A stretch of 64,000 bases of DNA from Demequina muriae (lineage in GTDB: Bacteria; Actinomycetota; Actinomycetes; Actinomycetales; Demequinaceae). The position numbers were made by a program, and so were the translations under genes. Below the pieces are notes generated by a model. That model worked only from the letters and a program-made list of their open reading frames with translations. It was not told where the DNA came from and made no database searches. Positions 58,501-64,000 of this stretch are shown here, in pieces; the stretch's first letter is position 1; every line of letters starts with the position of its first letter. The DNA is taken from contig NZ_JAUHQA010000001.1 of assembly GCF_030418295.1 (NCBI RefSeq), forward strand, positions 1 to 64,000, given 5' to 3'.

Positions 58501-58905
58501 GTCCTCCAGCGTGTAGCGCGCGAGCCCCTTCTCGCCGGTCGCGAGGTGGGCCATGCCGATGGCGTGCGACAGCCGCGAGTACCCCTCGGGCCCGCGCGCC
58601 AACGCGAGCAGGTGGCTGCCGCGGGGATCGGGAACCCCCGTGGGCGGGTCCAGCACGGGAGGGCCTCCTGGCGTCTCGGGTGCCCCCATGTGCAGCTCCG
58701 CCCCGAACACGGTGGGCAGGTCGATCGCACGCGCGGCGTTCGCGAACCTCACGGCGCCGTAGAGCCCATCGTGGTCGGTGATCGCGAGCGCGCTGAGGCC
58801 CAGCCTCCCGGCCTCGGCCGCCATCTCCTCAGGATGGCTCGCGCCGTCCAAGAAGCTGAAGGCGCTGTGCGCGTGCAGCTCGGCATAGTCGACACAATCA
58901 GTCAT
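55519..58905 (-). CDS. dnaE2: Error-prone DNA polymerase DnaE2 (ImuC)
   Basis: Family C polymerase that does mutagenic lesion bypass after DNA damage, together with ImuB. The product is 1128 aa, the typical DnaE2 length. The PHP domain opens with YAELHAHSAFSFLDG (residue 7 on) and ITDHDGLYG. The polymerase active site has PDIDVDIES (near residue 440) and the GSAANS motif just before it. The OB fold with GVVTHRQRPGTAKGVTFISL and ETGFLNVV lies at the C-terminus. ATG at 58905 is used; a GTG one codon earlier is possible. It is last in imuA'-imuB-dnaE2, 26 bases after imuB. Confidence 0.96.
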   Translation of the reverse strand: MTDCVDYAELHAHSAFSFLDGASHPEEMAAEAGRLGLSALAITDHDGLYGAVRFANAARAIDLPTVFGAELHMGAPETPGGPPVLDPPTGVPDPRGSHLLALARGPEGYSRLSHAIGMAHLATGEKGLARYTLEDLAETAAGQFLILTGCRKGTVRRALSGVGVAGANALTGAVTPAGFAAARRELDRLSALFGRDNVAVEITDTGDPFDSERNAALADLAFDASLPLVATSNAHYATPRDADLAGALASVRARSSLDDMDGWLPGGGGGHLRSAAEMLHRHRRHPQAVTAAARLAAECAFDLNLVAPNLPPYPVPQGHTEASWLRELVRRGAHARYGSPHAERVPGAWKQIEHELNVIEALDFPGYFLIVHDIVSFCRDQDILCQGRGSAANSAVCFALGVTAVDAVTHGLLFERFLAPERDGPPDIDVDIESDRREEVIQYVFQRFGRINAAMVANVIQYRPRSAVRDAAKALGFDVGQQDAWSKSIDRWGSLRVPQAQMEEWAAKQRDAMWPEPPPTHDLDHIPEPVLDLADRFMRLPRHLGIHPGGMVLCDRPVIDVCPVEWARMPGRTVLQWDKDDCADAGLVKFDLLGLGMLSALRYAFGFVRDTESEDIGLHSLPQEDPEVYDLLCAADTVGVFQVESRAQMATLPRLRPRRFYDIVIEVALIRPGPIQGGSVHPYINRARGREPVTFLHPLLEKSLGKTLGVPLFQEQLMQMAMDVAGFDGALADQLRRAMGSKRSPERMEALRARFMVGAHERGVTADVADQIFDKLKAFSDFGFPESHSYSFAYLVYASSWLKVHKPAAFYAGLLAAQPMGFYSPQSLTADARRHGQVVLRPCVARSAALARVERLAEPFATPDEARADMTVLTRVDRTLAVRMGLAAVRGLGEDAAQAIVDARAAGPFVSVTDMARRVRVRPSGVTGESGLAPEKGLTTAQWEALATAGALESLGVTRREGLWASGALAREGPDTLPDLSTDVAAPMLPGMSAVEEAVADVWASGVSTDSYPTVFVREGLDQQGVLTVAGVLAHEAERRVTVAGVVTHRQRPGTAKGVTFISLEDETGFLNVVCSVGVWRRFQAVARRSAALVIRGRIERADGATNMVAEHMSPLSLKVPAKSRDFQ

Positions 58906-58931
58906 CACGCACCGCCAGTCATAGGACGCCG

Positions 58932-60704
58932 TCAGTCATAGACCGCCTCCAGCACCCACGCCCCGGCGGTGAAGGACGCGAGCACGGCCTGACCAGGCCT
59001 CCCGTCCGGGCGCCTGAGCGCGATCTGCAGGCAGGCGCGGCGCGAGGAGTCCTGCGACCACCACCGTTCGACCACGGGCCACGGGCCGGCCCACGCCTCG
59101 ACGGGCTGCGCGAGTCCCCACGTCGGCCCGTCCTCGCCACGACCCACGTGACCCGAGGACGGGTGCCGCCGGGCCGCGGCCGCGCGCTCGTCCCGCGGGT
59201 CCACCTGCAGGCGCACCCAGGTGGGAGGAGCACTCATCGCGAGCCGGCGGTCGATCCGCACAGGCGCCCCGCCTGCATCCAGGACCTGCAGCGGCTCCGG
59301 CAACGGCAACACGGTGGCGGGCGCAGGGTCGGGGATCCTTCCGGGCCACGGATGCTCGATGCGGCGCGTAGGCGTCGCCTCCTGTCCCCATGGCAGCGCC
59401 AGCACCCGGTCCCTGGGCGACCTGCCGCCCTGCTCGCGCACGGCGAGCACGGCATCGGGCCCGAGCAGAGACTGCACCCGCTCCAGGGTGCGCTGCGCAC
59501 GGGAGTCGGATCCCGACACCCCTCCCCACAGGTACGCCTGCTCGCTGCCGAGCGGCACCACATCCTCAGCCGTCAGGCCCAGCGCAGTCAACGGCGCTGG
59601 CTCCGGACCGGACCCCGTGCCCGACAGCCATCCCTCGAGCTGCCACCGCACCCGGTCCGTCATGTGCCTGGAGAACGCACCCGAGCGCGAGCCGACGTCG
59701 GTGCGCCACACGCGCTCGAGCAGGTCCCCCTGCTCGGTGGCGGCGGAGATCCGCACCCGGCCACATCGCACGCCGGCCTCAAGGAGGGCGGTGTCGAGCT
59801 GCTGGGCCACGTGACCGGCGACGAGCGCGAGCTGCTCGACGCGCTGCGCCGGCTCCTCGAACTCGTATCTCACGGCGATGTCGTCCTCGGAGCGACGCAG
59901 CACCGGCGGCCGCACGTCCTCCCCGCGGCCGATGCGGTGGGCCCACCTCCCCACCGGGCCGAACCTGGCGAGCACGTCGCCTGCCGGCAGGCTCGTGAAG
60001 TCGGACAGCGACGTGAGGCCCAGCCGCACCAGCACCCCCACGAGGTCCTCGACCTGCTCGCGCTGGCGCCGCTCCATGGCGGCGAGTGGCAGCACCCCCA
60101 CGGGGACGCCGGCCAGGTATTCGCGCGACGTGCCGGGTGGCACCAGCTCGGAGGCGCGCGCAGCCAGGATCGCGGCGAGCAGCCCGTCTGCGGCCCCCAC
60201 GGCGCTCTCACAGCCCGCGAGCTCCGCCACGGAGTTCACCAGCGCCTCCGCGAGCGCAGCCTCGGAGCCGTGGAAACGAGCAGCGCCGTCGGCGGGGATC
60301 ATCAGCAGCCCCGGCCGCGAGATCTCCACGCCGGACACGACGTCCTCGGCCGCAGCCGCGACGGTCTCGAACACCCGTGAGTCCCGGCCCTCGTCGTGAG
60401 GCAGGATCACCAGGTCGGGACATGCCCGCTGGGCGAGCCGTTTGCGCATGCCGCGCCTGACCCCCGCTGCCCGTGCCGCAGCAGAGACCGCCATCATGCC
60501 GCGCCCGTGCAGCACCGCTGCGGGGGTGTCCGCACCGATGCCGGCCTCGGACATCGCTGCGACCACCGGCCAATCCGGGACCCACAGCACCGCCCGTCGC
60601 ACCGTCGCCACGGGCCCGGACTGTGCGGAGGAGGCAGCCCCCGCCCGCGCATCGGCCCGCGGAGCGCCGTCGCCGCCCGCGCGTCGCGACACCATCTCGC
60701 TCAT
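58932..60704 (-). CDS. imuB: ImuB, catalytically inactive Y-family polymerase homologue
   Basis: Adaptor of the mutasome that links DnaE2 to the beta clamp. The 590-aa product has the Y-family fold over residues 38-390 (AVLWVPDWPVVAAM, where active polymerases have the catalytic Asp motif; it is missing here). Helix-hairpin-helix region LLVRLGLTSLSDFTSLPAGDV-like sequence is near residue 230. The C-terminal 200 residues carry the ImuB-specific tail. Beta-clamp motif cannot be placed with certainty. ATG at 60704 overlaps the imuA' stop as ATGA. Confidence 0.93.
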   Translation of the reverse strand: MSEMVSRRAGGDGAPRADARAGAASSAQSGPVATVRRAVLWVPDWPVVAAMSEAGIGADTPAAVLHGRGMMAVSAAARAAGVRRGMRKRLAQRACPDLVILPHDEGRDSRVFETVAAAAEDVVSGVEISRPGLLMIPADGAARFHGSEAALAEALVNSVAELAGCESAVGAADGLLAAILAARASELVPPGTSREYLAGVPVGVLPLAAMERRQREQVEDLVGVLVRLGLTSLSDFTSLPAGDVLARFGPVGRWAHRIGRGEDVRPPVLRRSEDDIAVRYEFEEPAQRVEQLALVAGHVAQQLDTALLEAGVRCGRVRISAATEQGDLLERVWRTDVGSRSGAFSRHMTDRVRWQLEGWLSGTGSGPEPAPLTALGLTAEDVVPLGSEQAYLWGGVSGSDSRAQRTLERVQSLLGPDAVLAVREQGGRSPRDRVLALPWGQEATPTRRIEHPWPGRIPDPAPATVLPLPEPLQVLDAGGAPVRIDRRLAMSAPPTWVRLQVDPRDERAAAARRHPSSGHVGRGEDGPTWGLAQPVEAWAGPWPVVERWWSQDSSRRACLQIALRRPDGRPGQAVLASFTAGAWVLEAVYD

Positions 60705-61420
60705 GCGACCTCCCCGTCGACGTTCACGCGGTCCACATCGATGCGTGCACCCGGCCGTGCGAACCGCAGGCCGGGGGCGGAGTCCAAGGTGAGGCGCACG
60801 CGCCGCACGGCACCCTGTCGACGCCCGCTGACAGCGACGGTGAGCTCACGTTCGATGAGCCTCCCGTCCCCCGCGCCCAGGCCTTCCCACGAGGAGCGCT
60901 CGACCGTGAGCGTCACGTGCGCGCCCGGCCACTCACCCGCAGCGATGATCAGCCCGCCGCGCTCCTTGACCCGCGCGGCCAACCGACGCCGATCCGCGTC
61001 GGACAGCGCGAGTCTCTCGCCGAGCAGCACCACATCCATCCCGTCCACGCATGCCCCGACCGCCTGCGCCGCCTGTGCCCCCGGGTGAGGGATGAGGGCG
61101 AACCTCTCAAGCGCGATGCCCCGCCGGGCGGCCGCCACCACCCCCACCGTGGGCATGCCGATCGCCGCGGTCCAGGACCCTTCTGCCGACGCCGCGGAGG
61201 CGAGGGCGAGCATGAGCGAGGTGGCGCCGGTGACGGAGACCACCTGGCCGCGTCCCAGTCCCTCCGGCAGCAGCGGCGCGAGCTCGGAGGCGAGCGGCAG
61301 CACCGGACGATCCGACGCGGTGCGGGGTGCGCCGATGCGCGCCTCGACGCCCTTGAGCGCCGCACGCGCGCGGCTCAGCCGCCGCTGCTGCGAGGCATCC
61401 GGGTCCGTCTGGGTCGACAT
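60701..61420 (-). CDS. imuA: ImuA', RecA-like component of the mutasome
   Basis: A 239-aa RecA-related protein, the third member of the damage-induced mutasome. The N-terminus has SELAPLLPEGLGRGQVVSVTGATS (residues 45-68), the remnant of a RecA P-loop region lacking the Walker A Lys. The order and overlap with imuB identify it more firmly than its motifs. ATG at 61420 has CAGGAG upstream, and a perfect LexA box lies 36 bases upstream, so the three genes form one SOS operon. Confidence 0.9.
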   Translation of the reverse strand: MSTQTDPDASQQRRLSRARAALKGVEARIGAPRTASDRPVLPLASELAPLLPEGLGRGQVVSVTGATSLMLALASAASAEGSWTAAIGMPTVGVVAAARRGIALERFALIPHPGAQAAQAVGACVDGMDVVLLGERLALSDADRRRLAARVKERGGLIIAAGEWPGAHVTLTVERSSWEGLGAGDGRLIERELTVAVSGRRQGAVRRVRLTLDSAPGLRFARPGARIDVDRVNVDGEVA

Positions 61421-61455
61421 GGCGCTCCTGCGATCACTGCGAGAAGTCCTCGCGT

Positions 61456-61471
61456 TCGAACATATGTTCGA
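61456..61471. promoter_or_regulatory. LexA (SOS) box of imuA'-imuB-dnaE2
   Basis: TCGAACATATGTTCGA, a perfect palindrome matching the actinobacterial LexA consensus TCGAAC-N4-GTTCGA. On the minus strand it directly follows a GATAAT -10 box (61471-61476), so bound LexA would block transcription. Confidence 0.95.
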
Positions 61472-61476
61472 TTATC
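61471..61476 (-). promoter_or_regulatory. -10 box of the imu operon
   Basis: GATAAT on the minus strand, overlapping the edge of the LexA box. The leader to imuA' would be about 45 bases. Confidence 0.5.
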
Positions 61477-61535
61477 GCATTGAACGCCGACATCGGCGCC
61501 GAGTCAATCCGAGCGCTGAACTCCCCGGGGACGGC

Positions 61536-62336
61536 TCACGGCTGGGGCCGCAGTGCCCACAGCGCGACGGCCGATGCGGCAGCCACGTTGAGCGAGTCCA
61601 CTCCCCCGGCCATGGGGATGGTGAGGACCGCATCGGCCGCCTGCAGGGCCGCGCGCGACAGACCGTCGCCCTCCGCACCCATCACCAGGGCGACCCGATC
61701 GTGCCCGGCCGCCGCGAACTCGTCGAGGCCCACCGCATCGTCCGCCAGGGCGAGCGCGGCCACGACGAAGCCCCTGTCACGCAGCTCGTTCAGTGCCCCC
61801 GGCCACTCGTCTGCCCTGGTCCACGGCACCTGGAAGACCGTGCCCATCGACACCTTGACGCTGCGGCGGTACAGCGGGTCGGCGCAGGTGGGGGCGACCA
61901 CGATCGCGTCAGCGCCGATGCCCGCCGCCGAGCGGAAGATCGCGCCGACGTTCGTGTGATCGACGATCCCCTCGAGGACGACGATGCGCCTGGCATCGCG
62001 CGCGATCTCCTCCAGCGAGGGGAGAACGGGGCGCTCCATCGCCGCCAGCGCGCCGCGGTGCACCTGGTAGCCGGTGACCGACTCCATCACGGACTCGGGA
62101 GCGACGTGGACGGGGGCGTCGACGCCCGCGCCCTCGAGCGCCTGCCGGATGCCCTCCAGCCACCGCTCGCTCGTGAGCACGGAACGCGGCCGATGCCCGG
62201 CAGCCAGCGCGCGTTCGATCACCTTGGCGCCCTCGGCCATGTAGAGGCCGCGCTCGGGCTCGATGCGGCGGCGCAGCGCCACGTCGGTGAGGCCGCGATA
62301 GTCGTCGAGGCGCGGGTCGGAGGGGTCGGTGATCAC
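61536..62336 (-). CDS. SpoU/TrmH-family RNA methyltransferase
   Basis: 2'-O-ribose methyltransferase of the SPOUT class acting on rRNA or tRNA, 266 aa. The N-terminal substrate domain (residues 1-100) precedes motif 1 VVLEGIVDHTNVGAIFRSAAG (near residue 119), motif 2 ALVMGAEGDGLS (near residue 220) and motif 3 IPMAGGVDSLNVAAA (near residue 243), forming the deep trefoil knot. The specific target is not clear. GTG at 62336 has a CACAAT hexamer six bases upstream. Confidence 0.93.
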   Translation of the reverse strand: MITDPSDPRLDDYRGLTDVALRRRIEPERGLYMAEGAKVIERALAAGHRPRSVLTSERWLEGIRQALEGAGVDAPVHVAPESVMESVTGYQVHRGALAAMERPVLPSLEEIARDARRIVVLEGIVDHTNVGAIFRSAAGIGADAIVVAPTCADPLYRRSVKVSMGTVFQVPWTRADEWPGALNELRDRGFVVAALALADDAVGLDEFAAAGHDRVALVMGAEGDGLSRAALQAADAVLTIPMAGGVDSLNVAAASAVALWALRPQP

Positions 62337-62342
62337 GGACCC

Positions 62343-62348
62343 ATTGTG
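62343..62348 (-). promoter_or_regulatory. -10 box of the SpoU gene, leaderless
   Basis: CACAAT on the minus strand, six bases before GTG at 62336; a weaker match than the others. Confidence 0.35.
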
Positions 62349-62569
62349 TCCGACACTCAGTGACCGCCAGGATCACGAGGAGCCGCCCAGGCGGCACTCA
62401 CGCTCCACTGGGACGCTAAGGCAGTGAAGGCGGGGCGAAGGCGCTGCTCGCTGTCCGGCACTGAGTGTCGCCTACAGCACAGCAAAGCGCCCTGTCCGGC
62501 ACCCATCGACGATGAGTGCCGGACAGGACGCTCGGAAGGCCGCTAGGCGACCAAGAGTGCCGGACAGGG
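62347..62569. repeat. Cluster of TGTCCGGCAC-type repeats
   Basis: Four related elements in a 238-base gap: 62347-62365 (variant TGTCCGACACTCAGTGA), 62451-62477 (27 bases, 23 of 27 identical to 53373-53399), 62491-62527 (a 37-base palindrome with 12-bp arms CCTGTCCGGCAC/GTGCCGGACAGG and an inner CATCG-A-CGATG), and 62555-62568 (GAGTGCCGGACAGG). The rest of the gap shows no gene. Confidence 0.85.
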
Positions 62570-62574
62570 GTGGG

Positions 62575-63651
62575 CTACTGCTGGCCCTTCTCGGCGTCCG
62601 GGTTGAACGGGCGACCCGAGGTGGTGCCGGCCTCGGTGGCGTCGGACGTGGCGTCCGCCACCTCCTGCTTGGCCAGGCGCAGCGCCTCTGCAGGGTCGAC
62701 GAGCGCGGAGGTGATCTTGGACTTGCGGTCCTTGCCACGCTCGTGATCGCGCGTGAGAGGCTCGGCGGCCTCTTCGGCACCGAAGGCCGCGGAGATCGAC
62801 TTCAGCGCGCCCGTGAACTCGGTGGGCACGAACCACACCTTGTTCGACTCGTTCTTGGCGATCTCGGGGAGCATCTGCAGGTACTGGTAGGCGAGCAGCT
62901 TGGAGTCGGCGTCGCCCTCGTGGATGGCGTCGAACACCTGAAGGATCGCGCGGGCCTCACCCTCGGCCGTGAGGATCGCGGCCTGCGCGTCACCCTCGGC
63001 CTTCAGGATCGCCGACTGCTTCTGTCCCTCGGCGGTGAGAATCTGTGACTGCTTGACGCCCTCGGCGGTCAGGATCGCGGCGCGACGGTCACGCTCGGCG
63101 CGCATCTGCTTCTCCATCGAGTCCTTGACGGACACGGGCGGGTCGATGGCCTTGAGCTCGACGCGTCCCACACGGATGCCCCACTTGCCGGTGGCCTCGT
63201 CCAGCACGGTGCGCAGCTGGCCGTTGATCTGGTCACGGCTGGTCAGCGTCTGCTCGAGGTCCATGGTGCCGATGACGTTACGGATGGTCGTCACGGTCAG
63301 CTGCTGCATGCCGACGATGTAGTTGGCGATCTCGTAGACCGCCGCGCGAGCGTCGGTGACCTGGAAGTAGATGACGGTGTCGATCTCGACGACAAGGTTG
63401 TCCGACGTGATCACGGACTGCGGGGGGAAGGACACGACCTGCTCGCGCATGTCGACCTTCTGACGCACCTGGTCGACGAACGGAATGAGGAGGTGCATGC
63501 CCGCCTGCAGTGTGCGGGCGTAGCGGCCGAGCCGCTCCACCACGCGGGTCTCTGCCTGCGGCACGATCTGAATCGCGCGGGCGATCGCCGTAATGACGAA
63601 TAGGACGAGGACGACCGCCGCGGCGGCGATCGCGATCTGGACTGGATCCAT
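62575..63651 (-). CDS. SPFH/Band 7 (stomatin-like) membrane protein
   Basis: Membrane-anchored scaffold of the slipin/paraslipin group, 358 aa. One transmembrane helix (residues 5-27) is followed by the SPFH domain: VPQAETRVVERLGRY, SFPPQSVITSDNLVVEIDTVIYF, and AIDPPVSVKDSMEKQMRAERDRRA. The helical part (residues 190-245) has four repeats of the form ILTAEG/ILKAEG-x5. The last 60 residues are charged. It follows the NfeD-like gene by 2 bases; such pairs are thought to act in membrane quality control. ATG at 63651. Confidence 0.94.
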   Translation of the reverse strand: MDPVQIAIAAAAVVLVLFVITAIARAIQIVPQAETRVVERLGRYARTLQAGMHLLIPFVDQVRQKVDMREQVVSFPPQSVITSDNLVVEIDTVIYFQVTDARAAVYEIANYIVGMQQLTVTTIRNVIGTMDLEQTLTSRDQINGQLRTVLDEATGKWGIRVGRVELKAIDPPVSVKDSMEKQMRAERDRRAAILTAEGVKQSQILTAEGQKQSAILKAEGDAQAAILTAEGEARAILQVFDAIHEGDADSKLLAYQYLQMLPEIAKNESNKVWFVPTEFTGALKSISAAFGAEEAAEPLTRDHERGKDRKSKITSALVDPAEALRLAKQEVADATSDATEAGTTSGRPFNPDAEKGQQ

Positions 63652-63653
63652 AA

Positions 63654-64000
63654 CTAGTTCCCCTTCTCGGGCGCGACGATGGCCGTCGCTCCCCTGATTT
63701 CGAGCACGACGACCTCGGCCCCCTCGGGGATCGCAGGCGCATCGTCCTGGGTACGCGCAGACCACACTTCTCCCGCCAGCTTGACGCGACCAGCGAACTC
63801 GGTGATCTCGTCCAGAGAGCGGGCTGCGGCACCTGCAAGGGCGGCCGCATTGGTCTCGATGACCGCGCCCTTGGCGCGGATCGACTTGAGCAGGTAGGGC
63901 CTGAGCGAGAACAGCAGCAGGGCGGCCACCGCGCACGCGATGATCACGCACACCCACCACGGCAGGCCCAGCAGCGCCGCTGCGCCACCGGCGATCGCGC
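63654..64000 (-). CDS. NfeD-like protein, 5' end outside the window
   Basis: Partner of the SPFH protein. The reading frame stays open to the window edge, where it reads ALLGLPWWVCVIIACAVAAL, part of the membrane helices typical of NfeD. A soluble OB-fold domain follows (GAVIETNAAALAGAAARSLDEI; GEVWSARTQDDAPAIPEGA; VVVLEIRGATAIV). An internal GTG at 63953 would give 99 aa but would cut through the helix region, so the real start lies beyond 64000. Only the last 115 codons are seen. Confidence 0.85.
   Translation of the reverse strand, partial: AIAGGAAALLGLPWWVCVIIACAVAALLLFSLRPYLLKSIRAKGAVIETNAAALAGAAARSLDEITEFAGRVKLAGEVWSARTQDDAPAIPEGAEVVVLEIRGATAIVAPEKGN

Overview
The window is a stretch of ordinary chromosome from a high-GC actinobacterium, probably of the Micrococcales (a Demequina- or Cellulomonas-like relative; my confidence in the genus is low). 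The evidence is the very GC-rich third codon positions, the Pup/Dop/PafA/ARC pupylation cluster, the imuA'-imuB-dnaE2 mutasome, ANTAR regulation, and the small actinobacterial families DUF2752, DUF4190, HGxxPAAW and DUF5703. I see no prophage, insertion sequence, integron or CRISPR array. Genes are packed tightly: many junctions are 4-base GTGA or ATGA overlaps, and only one gap (15496-15799) exceeds 300 bases.

Layout. 0.1-11.3 kb: terC, uvrB, coaE, rpsA, a divergent pair for glycerol-phosphate polymer synthesis (cytidylyltransferase and glycerophosphotransferase), pfkA, polA. 11.3-17.1 kb: a PaaI-like thioesterase and a LIV-type amino-acid ABC transporter (livH-M-G-F), with its binding protein livK convergent to it. 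17.3-20.4 kb: an ANTAR response regulator, an unusual tRNA with a CAA anticodon, an ArsR/permease/thioredoxin-like cassette, and methylglyoxal synthase. 20.5-39.5 kb, all on the minus strand: hisF, a heterodimeric ABC exporter, hisI, trpE, three small membrane genes, trpC-trpB-trpA, lgt, gltB-gltD and pyk. 39.5-46.1 kb: an FKBP lipoprotein, pafA, pup, dop, arc and trmI. No 20S proteasome genes lie where prcBA usually sits, and ARC lacks the C-terminal proteasome-docking tail. 46.1-55.4 kb: short units including an M50 protease, a RecB-like Fe-S nuclease, a HAD phosphatase, a PAC2 protein, a GH16-like protein, uppP, an aldo-keto reductase, small proteins, an M20 peptidase and tRNA-Leu(GAG). 55.5-61.5 kb: the SOS mutasome behind a perfect LexA box. 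61.5-64 kb: an rRNA/tRNA methyltransferase, an intergenic repeat cluster, an SPFH protein and an NfeD-like gene cut by the window edge.

Three themes recur. First, at least fifteen genes have a TANNNT-type -10 hexamer ending 6-8 bases before the start codon, which implies leaderless mRNA; this also settles several ambiguous starts. Second, three central-carbon enzymes (pfkA, pyk, mgsA) and nitrogen assimilation/aromatic amino-acid synthesis sit together. Third, several intergenic regions carry structure worth testing: tandem 17-bp repeats before pfkA, an alternative-hairpin leader before livK, a palindrome inside the start of arsR, and a dispersed repeat family at 53.4 and 62.3-62.6 kb. The oddest single observation is pafA, which has no ATG, GTG or TTG in frame between the pup stop codon and its conserved N-terminal catalytic motif. 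I did not find a clearly novel multi-gene system; most of the window is well-known housekeeping.
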